14,179 nucleotides of DNA. It comes from Actinomycetota bacterium. GTDB taxonomy: Bacteria; Actinomycetota; Thermoleophilia; Gaiellales; Gaiellaceae. The DNA lies in the NCBI GenBank assembly GCA_005883245.1, contig VAXT01000089.1:1-14179 (forward strand), read 5' to 3'. A program made the position numbers and the translations under genes. Below are positions 6,907 through 12,046 of the stretch, one piece after another. Below the pieces are notes generated by a model, which made no database searches, was not told the origin of the DNA, and worked only from the letters and a program-made list of their open reading frames with translations. Numbering within the stretch: position 1 is the stretch's first letter; every line of letters starts with the position of its first letter.

Positions 6907-7179
6907 GTGGCCGTTCCGACCAGAGACGACGTCGACGCGATCGTCGGCCCTGCGACGCCACACTTCGCGTACCAGCTTCGCGCGCGCGTCCTGGAGCTCG
7001 TCGAGGACCTGCCCGAAAACCACGAGGTGCGGCGATACGCGGAGGAGAAGGCGGACCTCCTCGACCGCCTCGGCCACGCCTCGTCGAAGGCCGAGGAAGG
7101 GCCCCGCGAGCCGGAGACACGGCCCGGCTGGGAGCAGATCCCGAGCGCCGCTCCGGCCGACCAGCCGCTTCTGAGGTGA
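6907..7179 (+). CDS. Hypothetical protein, 90 aa, upstream of fabL
   Basis: I do not recognise this family. From the GTG at 6907 it gives 90 residues. Residues 5-60 (DDVDAIVGPATPHFAYQLRA... to about DLLDRLGHA) look like a compact, charged, helical soluble domain, and the tail from about 62 is low-complexity Pro/Glu/Ala-rich. Third codon positions are strongly G/C, as in the neighbours, and the stop lies two bases before the fabL ATG, which supports a real gene co-transcribed with fabL. No ribosome-binding site precedes the GTG. TACGCT at 6894-6899 could be a -10 element for a leaderless message, but no -35 is visible. No signal peptide or membrane segment. A role beside the enoyl reductase is possible but unproven. 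Confidence 0.62.
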   Translation: MAVPTRDDVDAIVGPATPHFAYQLRARVLELVEDLPENHEVRRYAEEKADLLDRLGHASSKAEEGPREPETRPGWEQIPSAAPADQPLLR

Positions 7180-7181
7180 CC

Positions 7182-7913
7182 ATGCAGGGCGCGACCGTCT
7201 TCGTGACGGGCGGGTCGCGGGGGATCGGAAAGGCGATCGCGCTGCGGTTCGCCGAGCTCGGTGCCGCGCGCGTCGCGATCGGCTACCTGCGCAACGACCG
7301 TGCAGCCGAGGCGGCGGCCGAAGAGCTGCGCGCCAAGGGAGCCGAGCCGGTGCTCGTGCGCGGAAACGTCTCGTCGGAGCGAATCGCCCGCGAAGTCGCA
7401 GAGCTGGGACCGCTCCAGGCGCTGGTGCACAACGCGGCGACCGGCGTGATCCGCCCTGCGCTCGAAACCGAGGACAAGCACTGGGACTGGACGCTCGCAG
7501 CCAATGCCCGGGCGCTGCTCTCTCTGGCCCGCGCCGCCGCGCCGCAGATGCCCGAGGGGAGCTCGATCGTCGGCATCTCGAGCCTCGGCTCGACGCGCGT
7601 GCTCGAGGACTACGTGCTCGTCGGCACGTCGAAGGCCGCCCTGGAGTCGCTCGTCCGCTACCTCGCCGTCGAGCTCGCACCGCGCGGGATCCGCGTGAAT
7701 GCGGTCTCGGGCGGGGTCGTCGACACCGAGGCGCTCGAGTACTTCCCGAACAAGGGGCAGATGCTCGAGTGGGGCGAGAAGCGCACGCCCGCGGGCCGTC
7801 TGGTCACGCCGGAGGACATCGCGAACGCGGTCGTCTTCCTGTGCTCGCCGGAGGCGGAGATGATCCGCGGCCACGTGCTCGTCGTGGACGGCGGCTTCCT
7901 GCTCCCGGCTTGA
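7182..7913 (+). CDS. fabL: FabL-like enoyl-ACP reductase (short-chain dehydrogenase/reductase)
   Basis: A 243-residue SDR. N-terminal cofactor loop TGGSRGIG (9-16), NAA at 84-86, and catalytic Tyr144 and Lys151 in YVLVGTSK. The Tyr-(x)6-Lys spacing is that of enoyl-ACP reductases (FabI/FabL) rather than the Tyr-(x)3-Lys of ordinary SDRs. The C-terminal part (VNAVSGGVVDTEALEYFPN, 172-190; TPAGR 202-206; MIRGH and VVDGG to the end) closely follows Bacillus FabL as I remember it. FabL reduces the enoyl-ACP double bond with NADPH in the last step of fatty-acid elongation. The ATG at 7182 is preferred over the GTG at 7176 because GAGG (7173-7176) lies five bases upstream of it. Specialised-lipid or polyketide reductases of the same subfamily are an alternative. 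Confidence 0.82.
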   Translation: MQGATVFVTGGSRGIGKAIALRFAELGAARVAIGYLRNDRAAEAAAEELRAKGAEPVLVRGNVSSERIAREVAELGPLQALVHNAATGVIRPALETEDKHWDWTLAANARALLSLARAAAPQMPEGSSIVGISSLGSTRVLEDYVLVGTSKAALESLVRYLAVELAPRGIRVNAVSGGVVDTEALEYFPNKGQMLEWGEKRTPAGRLVTPEDIANAVVFLCSPEAEMIRGHVLVVDGGFLLPA

Positions 7914-7934
7914 GCGAAGCCGCGATCCGCAACT

Positions 7935-7957
7935 CCTTGTAACACTCCGTTACAAGG
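7935..7957. promoter_or_regulatory. Perfect 9-bp inverted repeat over the methyltransferase ribosome-binding site; likely operator
   Basis: CCTTGTAAC (7935-7943) and GTTACAAGG (7949-7957) are separated by ACTCC. The repeat ends six bases before the GTG start of the methyltransferase and contains part of its Shine-Dalgarno (AAGGA). The sequence is locally AT-richer than its surroundings, and TTGTAAC/GTTACAA arms are of a kind bound by TetR-family repressors. No T-tract follows, so an intrinsic terminator for fabL is unlikely. As RNA it could also hide the ribosome-binding site. No regulator gene is in the window. Confidence 0.55.
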
Positions 7958-7963
7958 AAAGTC

Positions 7964-8674
7964 GTGGAGCCGACCGAACACAACCGCCGCGCCTGGGACG
8001 AGATCCACCGCCGACGAACGGAGGCGATGGCCGGCCAGCTCGGGATCCCCGCACAGATCCGGGACCTCCTGCCGGACATCGAGCGCAAGCATGTCCTTCA
8101 CCTCCAATGCGCGACCGGCGAGTCGACGGCCGAGCTCGTCGAACGAGGGGCCCTCGTCACTGCGGTCGACATCTCCCTCGAGGCGCTGGAAGTTGCGCGG
8201 GAGCGCGCTCCGGACGTCGCGTACGTCCATGCCGATGTCCATGACCTCCCCCTCGAGGTGCGGCGGGGCCGTTTTGACCTCGTCTACACGGGTGGCGGCG
8301 TCCTGATCTGGCTCCAGGACCTCGCTTCCTGGGCGGCTGGAGTCGCCTCCGCTCTCAAGCCCGGCGGAACGCTCCTCCTCTATGACGAGCACCCGATCTC
8401 CCACTGCATCGACGCCCTCGGTCACTGGCGCGAGGACTACTTCGACGAGTCGGTCTACGTCGGCGAGGGTTGGGCGCACTTCGAGCTGACAGGGCCGCCG
8501 GCCACCGAGCAGAAATACGAGCGGAACTGGCGACTCGAAGAAGTCGTAGCCGCGGTCGTCGGCGCAGGTCTTCGCGTGACCCGGCTCGCTGAGTTCCAGA
8601 CGCTCTACAAGTGGCTGCAGCGCGATCGGCGGGTGCCCTGGGAATTCGCCTTGCTTGCGGAGAAGGAAACATGA
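7964..8674 (+). CDS. Class I SAM-dependent methyltransferase
   Basis: A 236-residue soluble methyltransferase. The SAM-binding motif I is VLHLQCATGEST (44-55), the HLQC-type variant of the glycine-rich loop. The acidic residue binding the SAM ribose is Asp69 (VTAVDIS), motif II is DVHDLP (91-96), and the post-motif FDLVYTGGGVLIWL (104-117) and LKPGGTLLLYDEHP (131-144) complete the Rossmann half. The C-terminal region about 145-236 (Trp/Tyr-rich) presumably shapes the acceptor pocket; the substrate is unknown. The GTG at 7964 has AAGGA five bases upstream. Expression is probably controlled at the palindrome just before it. Its stop overlaps the next gene by ATGA, so the following hypothetical protein is translationally coupled and may work with it. 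Confidence 0.88.
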   Translation: MEPTEHNRRAWDEIHRRRTEAMAGQLGIPAQIRDLLPDIERKHVLHLQCATGESTAELVERGALVTAVDISLEALEVARERAPDVAYVHADVHDLPLEVRRGRFDLVYTGGGVLIWLQDLASWAAGVASALKPGGTLLLYDEHPISHCIDALGHWREDYFDESVYVGEGWAHFELTGPPATEQKYERNWRLEEVVAAVVGAGLRVTRLAEFQTLYKWLQRDRRVPWEFALLAEKET

Positions 8675-9075
8675 GCGAGCAAGAACCGCGCTCGCGCTGC
8701 TTCCTCGTCTACGCGGTCGCGCCTGAGGGCATGTCCGCACGCGACGCGAACGAGTTGCTGAACGAGTACATCGGGCAGAGCGGGCGCGGGCTGATCGTCT
8801 CGCACGACCACTTCATCGGGAAGCCCCACGGAGGCTTCGCGGTCTTCGAGGTCGGGAGCGATGACGAGGAGGCCAGGCTCGCAGATCCAGGGCCGCTCGA
8901 CGGCTGGGAGCTCACGAGCCGGCCGCTGACCTTCTCGCTGACAGCGACCGGCTTCGTCGCGCAGGCCGACTTCACGCTCCGCAACTACGGGGGCACGTCC
9001 CTGGCCGACCTCGAGGAGTCCGAGAAGCCTCGCAAGCGCTTCTGGTGGCAGAAGCCCCAGCATCGCGGCGATTAG
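8671..9075 (+). CDS. Hypothetical protein, 134 aa, coupled to the methyltransferase
   Basis: I do not recognise this family. The ATG at 8671 overlaps the methyltransferase stop by four bases and is preceded by AGAAGGAA, a good ribosome-binding site, so the longer open frame beginning at 8611 is not the real start. The 134-residue protein appears to be a small alpha/beta domain: strand RCFLVYAVAP (9-18), helix SARDANELLNEYIGQ (22-36), strand GLIVSHDHFI (40-49), strand GGFAVFEVGS (54-63), then LTFSLTATGFVAQADFTL and an acidic-to-basic tail ending KPRKRFWWQKPQ. The order suggests a ferredoxin-like fold, by inference. No membrane segment or signal peptide. The tight coupling suggests a partner or accessory of the methyltransferase. 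Confidence 0.8.
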   Translation: MSEQEPRSRCFLVYAVAPEGMSARDANELLNEYIGQSGRGLIVSHDHFIGKPHGGFAVFEVGSDDEEARLADPGPLDGWELTSRPLTFSLTATGFVAQADFTLRNYGGTSLADLEESEKPRKRFWWQKPQHRGD

Positions 9076-9107
9076 CCGAGGCCGAAGATGGGCACGCATC
9101 AATCACG

Positions 9108-9410
9108 ATGGGCATTCCAGTCAGCCTGATCCTTATCGCCGCGGGGGCGATCCTCACCTGGGGCGTCACGAACGAGCCTTCCGGCCTGAACCTGGACGCG
9201 ATCGGCGTCATCCTGATGGTCATCGGGATCGTCGGGCTCGTTCTGACGCTGCTCCTCTGGCAGTCCTGGTGGGGCCCCGGGTACTGGCGTCGCAGCGCGT
9301 ATGTCGAGGGCGGTCCGGCGCGGTCGTGGTATGACGGCCGCTCATGGGGCCGCACGAGAAGGACGACGTACGTGGAGGACGACGCGCCGCCGCCCGCGCC
9401 TCCTCCGTAG
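9108..9410 (+). CDS. Small membrane protein, DUF6458-like
   Basis: A 100-residue protein from the ATG at 9108. Two membrane helices: about 5-20 (VSLILIAAGAILTWGV) and about 31-52 (DAIGVILMVIGIVGLVLTLL). They are joined by a short loop, NEPSGLNLD, and followed by an aromatic, Arg-rich and then Pro-rich cytoplasmic tail ending PPPAPPP. The arrangement (MGI-type start, ILT after helix 1, GLNLDAIG before helix 2) matches the actinobacterial DUF6458 family as I recall it; function unknown. The ribosome-binding site is weak. A longer in-frame start at 9045 would overlap the preceding gene and adds unrelated residues. The last 67 bases overlap the candidate start of the GNAT gene in another frame. 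Confidence 0.75.
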   Translation: MGIPVSLILIAAGAILTWGVTNEPSGLNLDAIGVILMVIGIVGLVLTLLLWQSWWGPGYWRRSAYVEGGPARSWYDGRSWGRTRRTTYVEDDAPPPAPPP

Positions 9411-9832
9411 CGATCCGCGAAGCCACGCAGCGCGACGCGGCCGCCGTGGCCGCGCTCCTCGGCGAACTCGATTATCCGTCCTCGCCCTCGCAGGCGGCCG
9501 GGCGTCTCGAGCGGATTGCCGCCGACCCCTCCACCTGGGTGGTCGTCGCCGAGGCCGAGTCGGAGCTCGCCGGCCTCGGCGCGCTGCACGTCCAGAACCT
9601 CGTCGAGCACGACGAGCCGGGCTGCGAGGTCGCAGCGCTCGTCGTCGGGCAGCGCTTCCGCCGTCGAGGGATCGGAGAGCTGCTGATGCAAGCCCTGGAG
9701 AACGAAGCGCGCCGGCGCGGCGGCAAGGTCATGGTCCTGAACACCGCTCACCGCCGGGCCGACGCGCACGCGTTCTACGAGGCCCTCGGCTACGAGCACA
9801 CGGGCCGGCGCTACGCCAAGAAGCTCGCCTAG
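9344..9832 (+). CDS. GNAT-family N-acetyltransferase, start uncertain
   Basis: The acetyltransferase domain covers residues 22-162. It starts VAIREATQRDAAAVAALL, carries the acetyl-CoA pyrophosphate-binding motif GQRFRRRGIGELLM (102-115, core RRRGIG) and ends with AHAFYEALGYEHTGRRYAKKL. GNAT enzymes move an acetyl group from acetyl-CoA to an amine of a small molecule, peptide or protein; the acceptor is not predictable here. The domain begins exactly where the DUF6458-like gene stops: its GTA codon at 9407 contains that gene's TAG. No ATG, GTG or TTG lies in frame between this point and the ATG at 9344, which has no ribosome-binding site and would add 20 unrelated residues read from the neighbour's tail. 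The true start may be a non-standard codon or lost. Its stop shares CTAG with the convergent VOC gene. Confidence 0.83.
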   Translation: MGPHEKDDVRGGRRAAARASSVAIREATQRDAAAVAALLGELDYPSSPSQAAGRLERIAADPSTWVVVAEAESELAGLGALHVQNLVEHDEPGCEVAALVVGQRFRRRGIGELLMQALENEARRRGGKVMVLNTAHRRADAHAFYEALGYEHTGRRYAKKLA

Positions 9833-10215
9833 CTCCCCTCGCTTTCTTCGACGATCATCAGGCCGTTGCCGTCGCCGTCGCGGAACATGAAGAGCAGCGG
9901 CACAACTCCGTCGCCGCCCATCAGCTCGTCGTCGACCTGGACGCCCTTGCTCTTCAGCTCTTCGTGATCGGCTTTCGGGTCGGGCGAGGTGAGCGCGATC
10001 CCCGTGTCACGGCCGGGCTGGAACTCGCCCATGCCCGGCGAGAGGGCAATCGCCGCGCCGCCCTTCGGCGGCGAGACCTCGACCCAGCGGTCGCCCTCGC
10101 CGTACGGGACGTCCGCGCTGACCGTGAAGCCGAGCTTCTCCGTGTAGAAGGCGATCGCCGCGTCCTGGTCGGACACCGGAACGACCACCCTGCCGAGCTG
10201 CGAAATGCGTGCCAC
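9829..10215 (-). CDS. VOC/glyoxalase-fold protein
   Basis: A 128-residue single-chain vicinal-oxygen-chelate protein with two beta-alpha-beta-beta-beta units: RISQLGRVVVPVSDQDAAIAF ending in YTEKLGFTV (about 3-32), and DTGIALTSPDPKADHEELKSKG with a MFRDGDGNGLMIVE end (about 70-124). In metal-dependent glyoxalases and dioxygenases the first strand carries a His ligand. Here that position reads GRVVVPV, so the canonical metal site seems incomplete, favouring a binding or resistance-type VOC protein over a classical glyoxalase. The GTG at 10213-10215 is preceded by a perfect AAGGAGG (10226-10220) four bases away, which fixes the start. Substrate unknown. Its upstream region is the structured gap at 10216-10470, and its TAG overlaps the GNAT stop. 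Confidence 0.88.
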   Translation of the reverse strand: MARISQLGRVVVPVSDQDAAIAFYTEKLGFTVSADVPYGEGDRWVEVSPPKGGAAIALSPGMGEFQPGRDTGIALTSPDPKADHEELKSKGVQVDDELMGGDGVVPLLFMFRDGDGNGLMIVEESEGS

Positions 10216-10317
10216 GTTGCCTCCTTGTCGATAGTTCGGTCGCTAAGACGAAGGTAGCGGCGAGAACTCATCTCTGACGCCCATGGGGCTCAACGTTCTC
10301 GGAGAGCACCCGAATGG

Positions 10318-10466
10318 CCGCCGGAGCCGGGCTTTGCCCGGCGGGGGCTCACAAGCACAGAGACCGCCCGAAGCACGAAGACCTCGGGCGGCTCCTGAAA
10401 CCTCTGCAGTCCAGAGCCGCCCGCCAGGAGGGGGCATCACACGGGGGAGCCAGGGGTTTCCCCGTG
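10318..10466. other. Structured non-coding segment with competing inverted repeats
   Basis: This is most of the longest gap in the window. Perfect arms: GCCGGGC/GCCCGGC (10326-10332, 10336-10342); CCGCCGG/CCGGCGG (10318-10324, 10338-10344), competing with the former; CCGCCCGA/TCGGGCGG (10364-10371, 10384-10391); CGGGCGGCTC/GAGCCGCCCG (10385-10394, 10414-10423), which shares its left arm with the previous pair; CTCTG/CAGAG (10402-10406, 10412-10416); and CTCCTG/CAGGAG (10392-10397, 10425-10430). Two sets of mutually exclusive stems resemble an attenuator or regulatory RNA. I recognise no known RNA family. As RNA it would be read most naturally on the minus strand, between M32 and VOC. Small open frames here lack support. 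Confidence 0.4.
10440..10466 (-). terminator. Hairpin four bases after the M32 stop; possible terminator without T-tract
   Basis: CACGGGG and CCCCGTG (7-bp arms, 13-base loop) begin right after the TGA of the carboxypeptidase gene on the minus strand; GGGGAAACCCC is an alternative shorter stem. No run of T follows, so strength as an intrinsic terminator is doubtful, although actinobacterial terminators often lack one. Confidence 0.35.
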
Positions 10467-10470
10467 AAGG

Positions 10471-12009
10471 TCAGGCGGGCACGCCCGCCGGAACCGGCAG
10501 TCCGTAGATCTCGCCCAACTTCGACTTGAGGTACTGGATGTACGGCCCCGGGTCCATCCCGCCGCCGGTGATCCGCTCCAGCATCTCCTTCGACGTGTAC
10601 TTCCGTCCGTGGCGGTGCAGGTTCTCGCGGAGCCAGCCCGAGAGCTCGCCGAACTCGCCCTGCTCGAACTGCGCGTCGAGGTCTGGCAGCTCGCCGCGGG
10701 CCTTGTCCCAGAGCTGCACGGAGACAACGTTCCCGAGCGAGTAGGTCGGGAAGTACCCGATTGCGCCACCCGACCAGTGAATGTCCTGCAGCACGCCGTG
10801 GGTGTCGTCGGGCACCTCGACCCCGAGGTACTCGGCCATGCGCGAGTTCCACGCCTCGGGCAGGTCCTCGAGCGAAAGGTCGCCTGAGAGCATCTCCTGC
10901 TCGAGCTCGAAGCGCAGGATGATGTGCATGTTGTAGGTCGCCTCGTCTGCCTCGACGCGGATCAACGAAGGCGCGACCTTGTTGATCGCGCCGTAGAACG
11001 TCTCCAGCTCGACTTCGCCGAACTGGCCGGGGAACGCGGCCTGCAGCTTGGGGAAGAAGAAGCGCCAGGTCGGAAGGGCGCGGCCGACGAGGTTCTCCCA
11101 CATGCGGCTCTGCGACTCGTGCAGGCTCATCGACGTGACCGATGCGAGCGGCGTGCGCTCGTAGGCCGGGTCGACGCCTGCCTCGTAGAAGCCGTGGCCG
11201 AACTCGTGGATCGATGCGAACAGGCTGACGCCGAGATCGGTCTCGTCGTAGCGCGTGGTGAGCCGGATGTCCTTGATGCCCGCGCTCATCGCAAAGGGAT
11301 GCACCGTCGGATCGAGCCGCCACTTCTCGTGGTCGAAGCCGAGCCGTTCGAGCACCTCGAGCGAGAACGCGCGCTGCTTCTCGATCGGGAAGTCGCTGCG
11401 CCGCAGAGACGAATCGTCCACGCGGTCGGCGTTCTCGCCGATCCGGACGATCAGCGGCACGAGCTCGCGCTTGAGCTCGTCGAAGACCGTCCGCACCTCG
11501 TTGGCGGTCAGGCCCTCGTCGAAGTCGTCCAGGAGGACGTCGTACTCGGATTCGTAGCTCATGCCGTCGAAGCAGTCGACGTACCGGTGTATGAGCTCGA
11601 GGTTCGTCTTCAGGTAGGGGAGAAAGATCGAGAAGTCCGACTTCTCGCGCGCCTCGATCCAAGCTGGAAGGGCGTTCGCGCCCGCGCGCGTCATCTCGGC
11701 GCGCAGCTCGGGCGGCACTCGCTTCGCCTTCTCGTAGTCACGCCGCGCGACACGGATCAGACTCGCCTCGTCCGAGTCGCGACCGGCACTCTCCTCGTAG
11801 TCGCGCAACTCGTCGAGCAGCCGGCCGATCTCGTCGTCGATGAAGAGCTCATGCGAGAATTTGTCCAGCGTGCCGAGCTGCTCGGCACGCACCTCGCTGC
11901 CGCCCGGAGGCATCTTCGTGTGCTGGTCCCAGCCCAGGATCGCGCGTGCCATATGCAGGTCGTGGATCGTCGCCAGGCGGTCTTTGAGCTCTTCGTACGT
12001 CTGCGTCAC
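10471..12009 (-). CDS. M32-family metallocarboxypeptidase (carboxypeptidase Taq type)
   Basis: A 512-residue zinc carboxypeptidase, close to the usual length of about 500 for Thermus Taq carboxypeptidase. It removes C-terminal amino acids from peptides in the cytoplasm. The zinc site is HEFGH (His268, Glu269, His272), with the third ligand expected at Glu298 in LHESQSR (296-302). Other family signatures: DPTVHPFA (233-240), RLTTRYDE (249-256), RVEADEATYNMHI and IHWSGGAIGYFPTYSLGN. No signal peptide. The GTG at 12007-12009 has GGAGG eight bases upstream. The membrane-anchored glycoside hydrolase ends 37 bp upstream on the same strand, so the two may be co-transcribed. The last codons contain a GGCGGGC-AC-GCCCGCC palindrome (10474-10489), just before the structured gap. 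Confidence 0.95.
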   Translation of the reverse strand: MTQTYEELKDRLATIHDLHMARAILGWDQHTKMPPGGSEVRAEQLGTLDKFSHELFIDDEIGRLLDELRDYEESAGRDSDEASLIRVARRDYEKAKRVPPELRAEMTRAGANALPAWIEAREKSDFSIFLPYLKTNLELIHRYVDCFDGMSYESEYDVLLDDFDEGLTANEVRTVFDELKRELVPLIVRIGENADRVDDSSLRRSDFPIEKQRAFSLEVLERLGFDHEKWRLDPTVHPFAMSAGIKDIRLTTRYDETDLGVSLFASIHEFGHGFYEAGVDPAYERTPLASVTSMSLHESQSRMWENLVGRALPTWRFFFPKLQAAFPGQFGEVELETFYGAINKVAPSLIRVEADEATYNMHIILRFELEQEMLSGDLSLEDLPEAWNSRMAEYLGVEVPDDTHGVLQDIHWSGGAIGYFPTYSLGNVVSVQLWDKARGELPDLDAQFEQGEFGELSGWLRENLHRHGRKYTSKEMLERITGGGMDPGPYIQYLKSKLGEIYGLPVPAGVPA

Positions 12010-12046
12010 TTGAGGTGCCTCCAGAGGAGTTGCTTGCGCCTGGAGC

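Noticed and set aside
5857..7680. 607- and 629-residue minus-strand open frames through the EamA, hypothetical and fabL genes
   Set aside because: Only the part 5985-6893 is a recognisable protein (EamA). The upstream extension is the antisense of the 90-aa gene and of fabL, with biased Arg/Ala composition.
7935..7957. Intrinsic terminator for fabL
   Set aside because: The palindrome is not GC-rich and is followed by GAAAGTC instead of a T-tract on the plus strand; its overlap with the methyltransferase ribosome-binding site suits an operator better.
9087..9114. Direct repeat GATGGGCA at 9087 and 9107
   Set aside because: An eight-base repeat spaced 20 bp apart at a start codon is compatible with chance in this composition and has no further support.
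10243..10440. 65-residue minus-strand open frame in the M32-VOC gap (and plus-strand 10283-10507, 10314-10529)
   Set aside because: No ribosome-binding site or known fold, and the frames run through the perfect inverted repeats; the sequence is better explained as structured non-coding DNA.
10318..10466. tRNA, SRP RNA, RNase P RNA, tmRNA or a known riboswitch
   Set aside because: I looked for the conserved cores I remember (T-loop GGTTCGA, GAGGAAAGTCC, the SRP tetraloop region, glycine/TPP/cobalamin/fluoride cores) on both strands and found none.
10474..10489. GGCGGGC-AC-GCCCGCC palindrome
   Set aside because: It lies in the last codons of the M32 gene and has a two-base loop; codon choice for Pro-Ala-Gly-Val-Pro-Ala explains it, though it may add to the adjacent structure.
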